Part shown: piece after piece, positions 19,430-28,716 of the stretch
How the letters are laid out: the number at the start of each line of letters is the position of its first letter
Position numbering within the stretch: the stretch's first letter is position 1
Origin: Flavobacterium sp. N1736
Lineage (GTDB): Bacteria; Bacteroidota; Bacteroidia; Flavobacteriales; Flavobacteriaceae
Direction of reading: 5' to 3'
Length of the DNA: 64,000 nucleotides
Assembly (NCBI RefSeq): GCF_025947065.1
Contig: NZ_CP109994.1
Location: 620,001 to 684,000, forward strand
The notes under the pieces: generated by a model
Seen by the model: the letters and a program-made list of their open reading frames with translations, nothing else
What the model was told of the DNA's origin: nothing
Databases searched by the model: none
Translations under genes and position numbers: made by a program

Positions 19430-21307
19430 ATGATTATGATAAATAAAAGAATTTTAGTTGCAGGAATAGCTGCAGCAATGCTGTTTTCGGCATGCAAAAC
19501 AAAAGATTTGAGAATGAATACAGCAAATGAAGAAAATGCTACAAATAAGAAAATTGTAGTGTATCAGGTTTTTACGCGATTATTTGGAAATAAAAATACA
19601 AACAATAAACCCTGGGGAACAATTGACGAAAATGGAGTAGGAAAATTTAATGATTTTACTGATAAAGCACTTCACGAAATTAAAGATTTAGGCGTTACTT
19701 ATATTTGGTACACAGGAGTTCCGCATCACGCTTTGGTTCATGATTATACGGCTTACGGAATTTCAAATGACGATCCTGAAGTGGTAAAAGGCCGTGCCGG
19801 ATCGCCATATGCGGTAAAAGATTATTATAACGTAAATCCGGATCTGGCAGTAAATCCGGCAAATCGATTACAGGAATTTGAAGCTTTAATTGCCCGTACA
19901 CATAAAGCCGGACTAAAAGTAATAATTGATATTGTCCCAAATCATATTGCGAGAAAATATGAAGGAAAAAATAATCCGGAAAGTATTAAAGATTTTGGTG
20001 CCAATGATAATGTAAATCTGGAATACGAACGCAATAATAATTTTTACTACATACCCAATAATCATTTTGAAATTCCTGATGGAGATATTCCGTTAAATGG
20101 AGAAAAAAATGCAATGGTTGATGGTTTCTTCGACGAAAATCCTGCAAAATGGACAGGAAACGGATCCCGAAAAGTAAAACCGGACCAAAATGATTGGTAT
20201 GAAACCGTAAAGGTTAATTACGGAATTCGTCCGGATGGTTCTAAAGATTTTCCCGAACTTCCGGCTGGATCTGATCAAAAATCATATCAGGAACATTTTG
20301 CTTTTTGGCAGGATAAAGACGTTCCGGATTCCTGGAAAAAATTCAAATCTATTGCTTTATACTGGACAGCAAAAGGGGTAGACGGCTTTCGTTATGATAT
20401 GGCAGAAATGGTTCCATATGAATTTTGGAGTTACATGAATTCAGCAATTAAAACTAAAAATCCAAATGCTTTTTTATTGGCAGAAGTGTATAACCCAAAT
20501 GAATATCGCAATTATATCCGTTTAGGAAAAATGGATTATTTATATGATAAAGTAGAAACCTATGATAAACTGAAAGATATTATTCGTGGAAAATCTTCGC
20601 CTGATGGATTATCAGATATTCAAAAAGGAATGTCAGACATAGAACATCATATGCTTCATTTTTTAGATAATCATGATGAACAACGTTTGGCAAGTCCTGA
20701 ATTTGCAGGAACGCCGGAACGTGGAAAACCATTAATGGTAGTTTCTACCACAATAAGCACTTCGCCAACAATGGTTTATTTTGGACAGGAAGTAGGCGAG
20801 GCCGGAAATGAAAATGCAGGATTCGGAACGCGTTCGAGAACTTCTATTTTTGATTATATCGGAGTTCCAAATCATCAACGCTGGATGAACGGCGGAAAAT
20901 TTGATGGAGGTCAGCTTTCTGAATCAGAGAAAAATTTACGTGATTTCTATAAAAGATTACTGAATTTCTCAATTAATAGTCCAGCCTTAATGGGAAGTTT
21001 TCAGGAAATTCAATCTGCGAATCGCGAAAATAATTCAGGTTACGATGCTTCACTTTATTCGTACGTTCGTTGGTCTGCCAATCAAAAGCTGATTATCGTC
21101 GCTAATTTTTCTTCGGATAAAACAAGGGAGTTTGATTTGAAAATTCCATCCGATATTATTTCAAAATGGAATTTAAAAGATGGAGAATACCAAATTGCAG
21201 ATCAATTGTATCAAAAATATTCCATGAAATTAACAGTAAATAATGGAGTAGGAACTGTGAAAATAAAAATAGAACCTTCGGAATCTTTTATATTTGAAGT
21301 AAAGTAA
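19430..21307 (+). CDS. GH13 alpha-amylase, surface lipoprotein
   Basis: A 625-aa glycoside hydrolase family 13 enzyme. A lipoprotein signal (VAGIAAAMLFSAC) puts the lipidated Cys about residue 21, so it is probably anchored in the outer membrane, as with SusG-type amylases. The catalytic triad is visible: nucleophile Asp323 in GFRYDMAEM, acid/base Glu352 in LLAEVYNP and Asp416 in LDNHDEQR. VIIDIVPNHIARK is the first conserved GH13 region. The start may be the first or third codon (both ATG). It converges with the periplasmic GH13 gene and is the only plus-strand gene of the locus. Confidence 0.9.
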   Translation: MIMINKRILVAGIAAAMLFSACKTKDLRMNTANEENATNKKIVVYQVFTRLFGNKNTNNKPWGTIDENGVGKFNDFTDKALHEIKDLGVTYIWYTGVPHHALVHDYTAYGISNDDPEVVKGRAGSPYAVKDYYNVNPDLAVNPANRLQEFEALIARTHKAGLKVIIDIVPNHIARKYEGKNNPESIKDFGANDNVNLEYERNNNFYYIPNNHFEIPDGDIPLNGEKNAMVDGFFDENPAKWTGNGSRKVKPDQNDWYETVKVNYGIRPDGSKDFPELPAGSDQKSYQEHFAFWQDKDVPDSWKKFKSIALYWTAKGVDGFRYDMAEMVPYEFWSYMNSAIKTKNPNAFLLAEVYNPNEYRNYIRLGKMDYLYDKVETYDKLKDIIRGKSSPDGLSDIQKGMSDIEHHMLHFLDNHDEQRLASPEFAGTPERGKPLMVVSTTISTSPTMVYFGQEVGEAGNENAGFGTRSRTSIFDYIGVPNHQRWMNGGKFDGGQLSESEKNLRDFYKRLLNFSINSPALMGSFQEIQSANRENNSGYDASLYSYVRWSANQKLIIVANFSSDKTREFDLKIPSDIISKWNLKDGEYQIADQLYQKYSMKLTVNNGVGTVKIKIEPSESFIFEVK

Positions 21308-21343
21308 TAGTATTATCCTGCAAGGTTTTCTAAATCTTATCGT

Positions 21344-21435
21344 TATCCTGCAAGGTTTTTTTCAAACCTTGTAGGTTTAAATTGATGCTAAGAACTTATT
21401 ATACCTACAAGGTTTGAAAAAAACCTTGCAGGATA
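21344..21435. repeat. 33-bp perfect inverted repeat, likely two-way terminator
   Basis: Arms 21344-21376 and 21403-21435 are exact complements, beginning TATCCTGCAAGG. Each arm also folds on itself (AAGGTTT/AAACCTT with a T-rich loop). A third, partial direct copy, TATCCTGCAAGGTTTT, lies at 21314-21329. It fills the space between two convergent GH13 genes and probably ends both transcripts. The wording resembles the palindrome at 27191-27220. Confidence 0.8.
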
Positions 21436-21449
21436 CTTTTAGGAATTAA

Positions 21450-23075
21450 TTAGTGTTTATATACAACAAAACTATTAGTTTTAAGACTTTTACTTCCCAT
21501 TAAAATTGTTGCATTTGCCGGAAGCTTTATTTCTTTTTTTGTACCAAAGTTTATGATTGTTGTAATTTTTTCTCCTTGAAAAGATCTTATAAATGAAATT
21601 TGATCTTGTGAAGATTCTAGATTTTCATAAGTTCCGTATTGCAAAACTTTTTCATTATTTCGTAAAGCAATTAGCTTTTTATAACTGTTAAGAATAGATT
21701 TCTTTTGAGTTTCTAAGACTGCAACATTTGTTTTTTTGTAATCTGTATTTACTCTTATCCATGTTTTTTCTTTTGAAAATCCTGCAAAATTAGTACTGTT
21801 CCATTGCATCGGACTTCTCGATTTATCTCTGTTTTGCTCGTTTCCTTCAATAAGCGCTTCATCAATATTTTTGCCTGCAGCAATTGCAAGTTCATAATGG
21901 GTTCTTCCTTGCACATCGACCATATCATTAATACTTTTGGCAATAATATTATGCATTCCGATTTCTTCTCCGTAATAAATAAACGGAACTCCTTTTGCAG
22001 TCAGAATTAAAGCCGTTAAAGCAACAGCACGCTCTGAATTTCCATCTGCAAGTCGATCCATCATTCGGGGCATATCGTGGCTTCCAAAAAACAGAGTTGG
22101 ATAATTCGTCATGTTTTTTTCCATGCTTTGCAATTCATCATAAATACGCTGAGTCGAAAATGTTTTGATGCTTCCAAAATTGAAATTAAAAACCACATCC
22201 AGTAAATCCTGTGATTGGTATTGCTTTAAAACCTCAATTTTATCACTTCCAATTTCCCCAACTATAAAACGATTGGGATATTCATTTACGGTAGATTTTA
22301 TAATTCGCATGGCATTTTTTACGCCTTCCTGATCGATATCGTAAATATGATCCTGCTTGCCGTCTTTTAACGGATTATCTTTTGTGATTCCGTTGGTATT
22401 TAAAAAATTAATCACATCCAGGCGGAAACCGTCAACTCCGGCATTCAGCCAAAAGCGTAGCACATCCTGAATTTCCGAAACCACTTTAGGATTCGACCAG
22501 TTTAAATCTGCCATTGTTTTATCAAACTTATGATAGTAATATTGATTGGTCAACGGATCTTTTTCCCAAGCCGTTCCTCCAAAAAAAGATTCCCAATTGT
22601 TAGGCTGATCTTTCCAGATATAGTAATCGCGATACGGATTATCTTTTGACTTTCGGGCTTCCTGAAACCATTTAGAATCTGTAGAAGTATGATTAAAAAC
22701 CAAATCAATAATGACCTTAATTCCCTTTTTATGCGCTTCACTTAAAAAAAGATCAAAGTCAGCCTTATTGCCGTACGTCGGATCAACTTCGTAATAATTA
22801 GCAATATCATAACCGTTGTCAACTTTTGGAGAGGTTAAAAACGGAGTAAGCCAAATACCTTTAACGCCTAAATTTTTCAGATAATCTAATTTCTGAGTCA
22901 TTCCCTTAAAATCGCCGTAACCATCGCCGTTGCTGTCTGCATAACTTGGCATATAGATTTGATAAAAAACAGCTTCTTTCCACCATTTTTTATCTGATGC
23001 CTGTTTTTGTGAAAAGCCAATAGTTGTATTCATTAGCAGAAGAAAAAAGAAAGTATAATTCAATATAGATTTCAT
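21450..23075 (-). CDS. Periplasmic GH13 alpha-glucosidase-like enzyme
   Basis: A 541-aa GH13 enzyme with a signal peptide (MKSILNYTFFFLLLMNTTIGFSQ), so periplasmic. VFYQIYMPSYADSNGDGYGDF and VIIDLVFNHTSTDSKWF are typical of oligo-1,6-glucosidase/alpha-glucosidase relatives. The triad is Asp near 218 in DGFRLDVIN, Glu near 273 in IVGEIGSD and Asp near 332 in GSHDMPRM. The last motif has Ser where most relatives have Asn (NHD). Its ATG is 6 bp after the stop of the 571-aa gene, so it is the last gene of the susCD operon. Confidence 0.88.
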   Translation of the reverse strand: MKSILNYTFFFLLLMNTTIGFSQKQASDKKWWKEAVFYQIYMPSYADSNGDGYGDFKGMTQKLDYLKNLGVKGIWLTPFLTSPKVDNGYDIANYYEVDPTYGNKADFDLFLSEAHKKGIKVIIDLVFNHTSTDSKWFQEARKSKDNPYRDYYIWKDQPNNWESFFGGTAWEKDPLTNQYYYHKFDKTMADLNWSNPKVVSEIQDVLRFWLNAGVDGFRLDVINFLNTNGITKDNPLKDGKQDHIYDIDQEGVKNAMRIIKSTVNEYPNRFIVGEIGSDKIEVLKQYQSQDLLDVVFNFNFGSIKTFSTQRIYDELQSMEKNMTNYPTLFFGSHDMPRMMDRLADGNSERAVALTALILTAKGVPFIYYGEEIGMHNIIAKSINDMVDVQGRTHYELAIAAGKNIDEALIEGNEQNRDKSRSPMQWNSTNFAGFSKEKTWIRVNTDYKKTNVAVLETQKKSILNSYKKLIALRNNEKVLQYGTYENLESSQDQISFIRSFQGEKITTIINFGTKKEIKLPANATILMGSKSLKTNSFVVYKH

Positions 23076-23081
23076 AATTGT

Positions 23082-24797
23082 TTATTTTATTTGCTGAAAA
23101 TTATAGTCTACAATGACATTATTAACGAGCATTTTGTTATCCTGATACGTTATTTTTCCGTCGGCTGGTACAAATACAAGTACAGCAGAATCTAAGGCAT
23201 CAATTTTTATTTTGGAAGAAACGCTAACATTTCGGGCAATAAAAATTCCCGAAACTGTATTATATATATTTACTTTTTCGGCTTTTTTGGTTGCTACTGT
23301 AACGGTTTTGGCTGTTGTAAAAGGGTTATAATACAGATAAGTTGGATACGCTTTATCACTAAAAAAATCAGTTGTCAATAGATTCAGTTGTAATATCCCT
23401 TTTACATTGGTTTCTCTGATAATACTGCCAAAAATACCCACATGTCCGCTTCCGTAAACACTAAATTGAGACTCTTTAGGATTTTCACCTAATACCCAAA
23501 GCGGTCCGTCGCCTTGCGCTACGGGAGCTTTTAGGTTTTCATATTCTTTATAACCGGATTGTTTTATAATTCCTTCGTATGCGATTACTCCTTTTGTAAC
23601 TTCGGCAAGTTCAGGAATAGTTTCATGCTGATCCGGCATATATTGCGGATAGAAAAATCGGGATGCATTGGCGGCATTCAGCATCCATTTTCCAATTACT
23701 GTTGCATACGACTGATCGTATCTCACCATCGGAATTAACGGCCATGCGGCATCGTAGGTATTCATTAAAAAACCATATCCGCCATGATCGACTGTACTTC
23801 CAAAAGTTCCCGAAATATCAATTCCATTCCAGTTGCCCACTAATGCACCCCAGCCTTCGCGACAAACAGGCGTTCCGTCAAATGTCCAGTCCAGCATTTT
23901 GGCAGTGTTGTATTTGGTGCCATGTTCCGCATTTATTCTCGCTGATAAATAAGCGCCAAAAGGCATTAATACTTCATAAGTTGGGTTTTTTGGCTGTGCC
24001 TCCAAAGCTGATAAAGCACTCAAAGCACCTTTTAAATATTTTTGATCTCCAAATTTTTTATATGCCGAATATAAAACCCATGCATGTCCCGCAGCAACAT
24101 CTGGCTGTGCGCAGATATGGTTCGTCATTGGTTTCATTGTGTTATAATCAAAATATGAGTATTCGTAGTTTCCGTTTAGGATTACATCGGCTTCGTAAAA
24201 TTTATCAGCAATGGTTTTTGCGATTTCTTCAAATCCGGGTTCGTTTGGATATTGATCGTAAACCGCATAAAATAGAAGATTCGGATATACATCATACCAC
24301 CAATCGCGACCATAACCGCCGCCCAATAAAGCAACTTCGGGACAGGTATTGTTCATCATAATATTCCAATTTGTGCCTTTGTTGAAATAATTCTTCAACA
24401 TTCCGACATAATTGAAATGCTGTTTTTTATCAATTCCAACCAAAGTTGCGCCCAGCGTTGCGCCCATTGTCGCCAGTGCTTCATGAAACATTCCTTTGTT
24501 ACGATTTGATCCTTGTCGAACATCGCCAACAGCGGTATATAAACCAACAACGGGCTGCGGAAAGTTTTTTTGGCTCGTATCTATCCAAACCATTGGCCAG
24601 AATTTACCTTTTGCTTTAAAATCATATACCGTTTTATCAAAATCCAGCGCCAGTTTTTTATAATCAATAATTTGCAAAGGTTTTGGTAAATCCGGCATTT
24701 GATCAATACGGGCTATATTTTGCTGTTTTATTTGGGCTGTTGCCGAAAAATTTAAAAGCAACAGGAATGAAAACGTAATTTTTATAAAGACATTCAT
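23082..24797 (-). CDS. Secreted protein of unknown function in the utilisation locus
   Basis: A 571-aa protein that I do not recognise. It has a clean signal peptide (MNVFIKITFSFLLLLNFSATAQ). Residues ~30-430 are rich in Trp, Tyr and Gly with helix pairs that suggest an alpha/alpha toroid, seen in FWPMVWIDTSQ, CPEVALLGGGYGRDWWYDVY and HICAQPDVAAGHAWVLYSA. The last ~130 residues look like beta strands. Such a layout is common in periplasmic glycosidases and lyases, but no family can be named. A GTG two codons upstream was rejected for the ATG at 24797. It sits between the MFS and GH13 genes of one operon, which argues for a carbohydrate role. Confidence 0.7.
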   Translation of the reverse strand: MNVFIKITFSFLLLLNFSATAQIKQQNIARIDQMPDLPKPLQIIDYKKLALDFDKTVYDFKAKGKFWPMVWIDTSQKNFPQPVVGLYTAVGDVRQGSNRNKGMFHEALATMGATLGATLVGIDKKQHFNYVGMLKNYFNKGTNWNIMMNNTCPEVALLGGGYGRDWWYDVYPNLLFYAVYDQYPNEPGFEEIAKTIADKFYEADVILNGNYEYSYFDYNTMKPMTNHICAQPDVAAGHAWVLYSAYKKFGDQKYLKGALSALSALEAQPKNPTYEVLMPFGAYLSARINAEHGTKYNTAKMLDWTFDGTPVCREGWGALVGNWNGIDISGTFGSTVDHGGYGFLMNTYDAAWPLIPMVRYDQSYATVIGKWMLNAANASRFFYPQYMPDQHETIPELAEVTKGVIAYEGIIKQSGYKEYENLKAPVAQGDGPLWVLGENPKESQFSVYGSGHVGIFGSIIRETNVKGILQLNLLTTDFFSDKAYPTYLYYNPFTTAKTVTVATKKAEKVNIYNTVSGIFIARNVSVSSKIKIDALDSAVLVFVPADGKITYQDNKMLVNNVIVDYNFQQIK

Positions 24798-24814
24798 AAG
24801 CACAATTTTTGATT

Positions 24815-26092
24815 TTAGACTAATTCCATAACAACTTCTTTCTTTTCCTTTTTTATTTCAGGAGAAAGCTCGTTTCCTTGTTTGATGATTTTTTTACTGA
24901 TATAAATAGAACAAAGCTGTAATACGGCAATAATTCCGATGGCGTATCGTAAAGCAAAATCTTCTGAAACAACATAATATAAAGTCAGGAAAGTTCCTGC
25001 GCCTAAAAGTCTGCCAATATAAAGTCCGGCTTCGTGATTTAGGATATAAGTAAATTCACCTCTGTTTTCGATTCGGGAAACTATATCAATTACTTTTAAC
25101 TGAATAGGGAAGTAGGCGAGATCCATTAAAGGTTTTGCAATAAGCAGTAATAATAAGAAGATAATAACTCCGGTTTTATCAAAAAATAATCCATTTATGC
25201 AGGCGCCTAAAGTAAACAAAATCAAACCCAATGAAAAGATTTTGATTCGGTCAGAAGGTTTCGAGAAACGACCGATAAGATATACTATAACTGCTGCCAG
25301 AACGGCACCAATAGATTGTGCTTTTCCTAATGCGCCTTCTTCGCCCAATAATTTAAAAATCAACATTGCGGGAGCGGTCACCAAAAATCCCTGCGCCAAA
25401 CCTTTGAATGTGGCAAGCGACAATAATTTGTACCATAATGGATGAAACTTAAAAAAGATATATTGCTTTTGAGCCGGATTTTCGAATTTTCCTCTGTAAC
25501 AAACTACCGAAGCCATAATTGTAATAAGAAACACAATTCCGGTAATGATTAAATACGCCTGATGTTTATCGCCGTCGCCCGTTTTTGACTGGATAAACCA
25601 GCCAATAGCTGCAGGAATTGCAATGGCAATAATGGTATAAATAAAAGTTTCGAGACCGTAATAATAATTACGGTTCGTATCATTTGTAATCGATAAAGCG
25701 AGATAATCCCTGTTTGACCAATATAAACCAAACGAAAGCCCCATTGTAATTCCTGCAATGGCAATTCCGGTAAGGTCTAATGTTTTTAAAGACATCATAA
25801 TAATCATCGAAACACCGCTCAGCATCATCCCGATGGAATATAATTTCCTGATATTAAAATGCTTTAATAAATAGCCGTTTAATAAAAACGTAAGCGGAAT
25901 TCCGGTGTAAATAGCAAGCTGATAAATCACCACTTTTGAGGTATCATTGGAATTTCGCATAATATAAGCAGCGACAAAAATATCAATCACGGGCAATACC
26001 AATGCATAAACCAGATTGGTAAAAATCAGCGTACGAAAATTATGGGTCTGGCTTTTAAAATGATCAATTTCTGATATAAATTTTTTAAGCAT
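24815..26092 (-). CDS. MFS-type sugar transporter
   Basis: A 425-aa inner-membrane protein with about 11-12 hydrophobic segments, the first near residues 25-45 and the last near 385-400. It has major-facilitator layout with a short loop, KHFNIRKLYS, after the second helix. No substrate can be read from sequence. Its ATG overlaps the stop of the GH130 gene as TAATG. By position it should carry a product of the periplasmic GH13 or the 571-aa protein into the cytoplasm for GH130. Confidence 0.75.
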   Translation of the reverse strand: MLKKFISEIDHFKSQTHNFRTLIFTNLVYALVLPVIDIFVAAYIMRNSNDTSKVVIYQLAIYTGIPLTFLLNGYLLKHFNIRKLYSIGMMLSGVSMIIMMSLKTLDLTGIAIAGITMGLSFGLYWSNRDYLALSITNDTNRNYYYGLETFIYTIIAIAIPAAIGWFIQSKTGDGDKHQAYLIITGIVFLITIMASVVCYRGKFENPAQKQYIFFKFHPLWYKLLSLATFKGLAQGFLVTAPAMLIFKLLGEEGALGKAQSIGAVLAAVIVYLIGRFSKPSDRIKIFSLGLILFTLGACINGLFFDKTGVIIFLLLLLIAKPLMDLAYFPIQLKVIDIVSRIENRGEFTYILNHEAGLYIGRLLGAGTFLTLYYVVSEDFALRYAIGIIAVLQLCSIYISKKIIKQGNELSPEIKKEKKEVVMELV

Positions 26093-27150
26093 TAGGCAGT
26101 TTTTAAAAGTAAAAGGATTTCTTTAATCGAAAATTGAGCACCGCAGACAAATTCATCAGAAGCACCGTAATAAATTGTAACCGTATCTCCGTCAGGTGCT
26201 ACAATATGTCCGTTTGTAAAGACGACATTGCCAAAAAAACCGCTTAATTCATATTCTGTGGTTGGCACCATAATGGGCTGTTCTGTTCTGGCGATTACTT
26301 TTGTCGGATCTTTTAAATCCAATAAAAAAGCACCTAAACAATACTGATGATTTTCGTTGGCTCCGTGATAAATTTCAAGCCAGCCTTTATCTGTTTTTAT
26401 TGGTGCAGCTCCTGCGCCAACTCTTTTGCTGTCCCAAAATCCTTTTCTGGTTTTAACAATGCAATGGTGATTTCCCCAATGTAATCCGTCCGGAGAAGAC
26501 GAAATCCAAATATAATTTCCGCCAATATCTACGCTGCTTGGACGGTGTAAAGCATAAAAAAGTCCGTTGATTTTTTCTTCAAAAATGGCGCAATCCTTAT
26601 TATGTGCGGGAAATATCAAACCGTGGTTTTTAAAATTTTTCCAGTCGGTTGTAGTTCTTAAACCAACGGCAACGCCATTATCAGATACAGACGTAAAAGT
26701 TAAATAATATCTTCCGTCGATTAAGGTAACGCGGCAATCCTCAATCCCGAAGGTTTCCATAATTCCTTCGCCAACCAAACACGGATAATTTTCGGGTTCA
26801 TAGAATTTACGTCCGTCATCACTGCACAATAATCTTAAATGAGAAAGTGTTGTCAAATAATCGACACCTTTATAATTAATTACCCTTGCATCGTCGGCTA
26901 TTAATTCAGGATCATTTTTTGCAATTTCAATGATTTTTATCGCTCCGGTTTCGGTTAAAATCGGAAAAGAGATTGTGTTTTCTTTTTGTTTTGGTCTTTC
27001 GGCAACCCGAACCGCAAGCCATGTTTTATTTTGATATTGAAATACACCGGGATTTAAAAGACAGGTAATTTCTAAACCTTCTCTGCTAGCAGGAATGTCG
27101 GCTGGTGATAATAATGGATTTTCCGTAAAACGGATTGCGATATCTTTCAT
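26092..27150 (-). CDS. GH130-family glycoside phosphorylase or mannosidase
   Basis: A 352-aa five-bladed propeller enzyme of GH130. Landmarks are ENPLLSPADIP at the start, IEDCRVTLIDGRYYLTF with the catalytic Asp near 134, FYALHRPSSVDIGGNY, and GAGAAPIKTDKGWLEIYHG. GH130 members act on beta-mannosides, by phosphorolysis or hydrolysis. IEDCRV in place of the common EDPR makes subfamily assignment uncertain. No signal peptide, so cytoplasmic. It overlaps the MFS gene and follows susD by 53 bp. Confidence 0.85.
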   Translation of the reverse strand: MKDIAIRFTENPLLSPADIPASREGLEITCLLNPGVFQYQNKTWLAVRVAERPKQKENTISFPILTETGAIKIIEIAKNDPELIADDARVINYKGVDYLTTLSHLRLLCSDDGRKFYEPENYPCLVGEGIMETFGIEDCRVTLIDGRYYLTFTSVSDNGVAVGLRTTTDWKNFKNHGLIFPAHNKDCAIFEEKINGLFYALHRPSSVDIGGNYIWISSSPDGLHWGNHHCIVKTRKGFWDSKRVGAGAAPIKTDKGWLEIYHGANENHQYCLGAFLLDLKDPTKVIARTEQPIMVPTTEYELSGFFGNVVFTNGHIVAPDGDTVTIYYGASDEFVCGAQFSIKEILLLLKTA

Positions 27151-27190
27151 GTTTTTTATTTTCTTGTAATTAGGGGAAATAGAAATGAAG

Positions 27191-27220
27191 ACCTGACAGG
27201 TTTTTAAAACCTGTCAGGTT
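27191..27220. terminator. Palindrome at the end of susD, terminator-like
   Basis: ACCTGACAGG-tttttaaaac-CTGTCAGGTT forms a perfect stem (arms AACCTGACAGG/CCTGTCAGGTT on the minus strand). The stop codon now used by susD (27204-27206) lies in its loop. Similar in design to the repeat at 21344-21435. It may lower read-through into the GH130 gene. Confidence 0.65.
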
Positions 27221-28706
27221 TAATATTAATAACCCGATTTTGTGTTAATCTTCTGGCTGTTGCATCGATTTCAGATTGCGGAACGGGATATAACATATGT
27301 TTGTCCTGAAAGTTTTTTCCGTGTGCTCGCATAACCTCTTTTGCAATTCCCCATCTTTTCAGGTCGTGCATCCTTTGGCTTTCAAAACCAAGTTCTGCTC
27401 TTCTTTCAGCTATAAGCCATGCTTTTACAACAGCTTTATCTGTAGATTGTTCCCTGTCCGGTAAAGTTCCGTCAGGCGCAATTGTTCCGGTTGTGGTTAC
27501 CGTAGTTCGGGCACGTTTTCTTATTTTATTAATGATGGCGATTGATCCGGCATAATCTCCGGTTTCATTAAGCGCTTCGGCTTTCCAAAGCAAAACATCG
27601 GCGTAGCGGATATAGATTTTATTATTTGGAGATTCCTTGTTTGATTTATTGGTTCCGTTTATACTTCCCAATAATTTATTTACCCATTGCTCTTGAACAT
27701 TAACCGTATATAATTTTCTTGGGTCGTTTGGTTCAAATGAAGCCAAGAAATCAGCGGTTGGAGCAAAAAATCCCCAGCCAGCAATCGCACAAATTCCGTT
27801 TCCTTTTTTAGGAATTACATTCTGAATGTGGTTGTATGAGAAAATAACTTCATTATCTGTATATTCTGAATTAAAACTATCAAAGTAATTGGCATTCAGA
27901 TCGTAATAATTTCGCATTTCCAATTCAGAAACCAATGAAATTACCAACCCCCAATTTTTATTGTACAAAGCAGATTTTGCCTGCAATGCGATTACGGCTC
28001 CTTTAGAAACTCTCCATTTTTCAGTTGAGGAACTGTATTTAGAATCCGGTAATAAATCTTTTGCACGCACTAAATCAGCATTAATCTGATTCCATACTTC
28101 TCCTTTTGGCGCTCGTATAATTTTAAAAGCGTCCTGATATTTTTCAATCGGACTTAAAATTAAAGGCACATCGCCGAAGTTATTTACCAGTGAAAAATAA
28201 TAGTACGACCTCAGGAAATATGCTTCTCCCAACAACTGATTTTTTCTTTCGGTTGACATTTTCGTGATTTTTTCTAAATCGGGATTTAGTAAAAAGCCGA
28301 GAGCAATATTGGTTCTTTTTATACCTTCATAATTGTATTTCCATGCTCCGTTTGGACCGCCGTTTGCGGCTGTAAACGTGAAATTATTTACTTCGTCCAT
28401 CCAGGATTGATCGCCATCCGGAAGCCATTTTTTCTCCATATCATCAGATGCAATATCCTGAACAATCAGATCACTCTGAAATACCAATCCGGTGCTCCAG
28501 TTCCAGTCTTCTTCGCTAAAAAGATTCATCGTATTCGAAAATAATTGATACGAAGAACTAACGGAATTTTCTACCGCAGTTATGGTGGGTTTCTTGTCAG
28601 AATCTTCCTTGACTGATAAACCAATCGGGTCTGTTGTCAATTGTTCCTCGCAGCCGGTTAAAGACAGGAATCCGATTAATAGCGTGATTTTATATATGTT
28701 TTTCAT
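27204..28706 (-). CDS. susD: SusD/RagB-type glycan-binding lipoprotein
   Basis: A 500-aa outer-membrane lipoprotein (lipobox LSLTGC, Cys ~19) of the SusD/RagB family, which caps the SusC channel and binds glycans. QLLGEAYFLRSYYYFSLVNNFGDVPLI is the conserved TPR segment, and VLLWKAEALNETGDY and RRAELGFESQRMHDLKRWG lie near the end. The C-terminus reads LTQNRVINIKPDRF; flavobacterial SusD proteins usually end LTQNPGY. Restoring one G near 27236 gives LTQNPGY and a stop at 27226-27228, so the last nine codons are probably frameshifted. It starts 10 bp after susC. Confidence 0.93.
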   Translation of the reverse strand: MKNIYKITLLIGFLSLTGCEEQLTTDPIGLSVKEDSDKKPTITAVENSVSSSYQLFSNTMNLFSEEDWNWSTGLVFQSDLIVQDIASDDMEKKWLPDGDQSWMDEVNNFTFTAANGGPNGAWKYNYEGIKRTNIALGFLLNPDLEKITKMSTERKNQLLGEAYFLRSYYYFSLVNNFGDVPLILSPIEKYQDAFKIIRAPKGEVWNQINADLVRAKDLLPDSKYSSSTEKWRVSKGAVIALQAKSALYNKNWGLVISLVSELEMRNYYDLNANYFDSFNSEYTDNEVIFSYNHIQNVIPKKGNGICAIAGWGFFAPTADFLASFEPNDPRKLYTVNVQEQWVNKLLGSINGTNKSNKESPNNKIYIRYADVLLWKAEALNETGDYAGSIAIINKIRKRARTTVTTTGTIAPDGTLPDREQSTDKAVVKAWLIAERRAELGFESQRMHDLKRWGIAKEVMRAHGKNFQDKHMLYPVPQSEIDATARRLTQNRVINIKPDRF

Positions 28707-28716
28707 CGTTCGTTTT

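Noticed and set aside
23663..24361. 232-aa plus-strand frame inside the 571-aa gene
   Set aside because: Its His/Arg-rich composition is typical of antisense frames; the minus-strand gene has a signal peptide and operon context.
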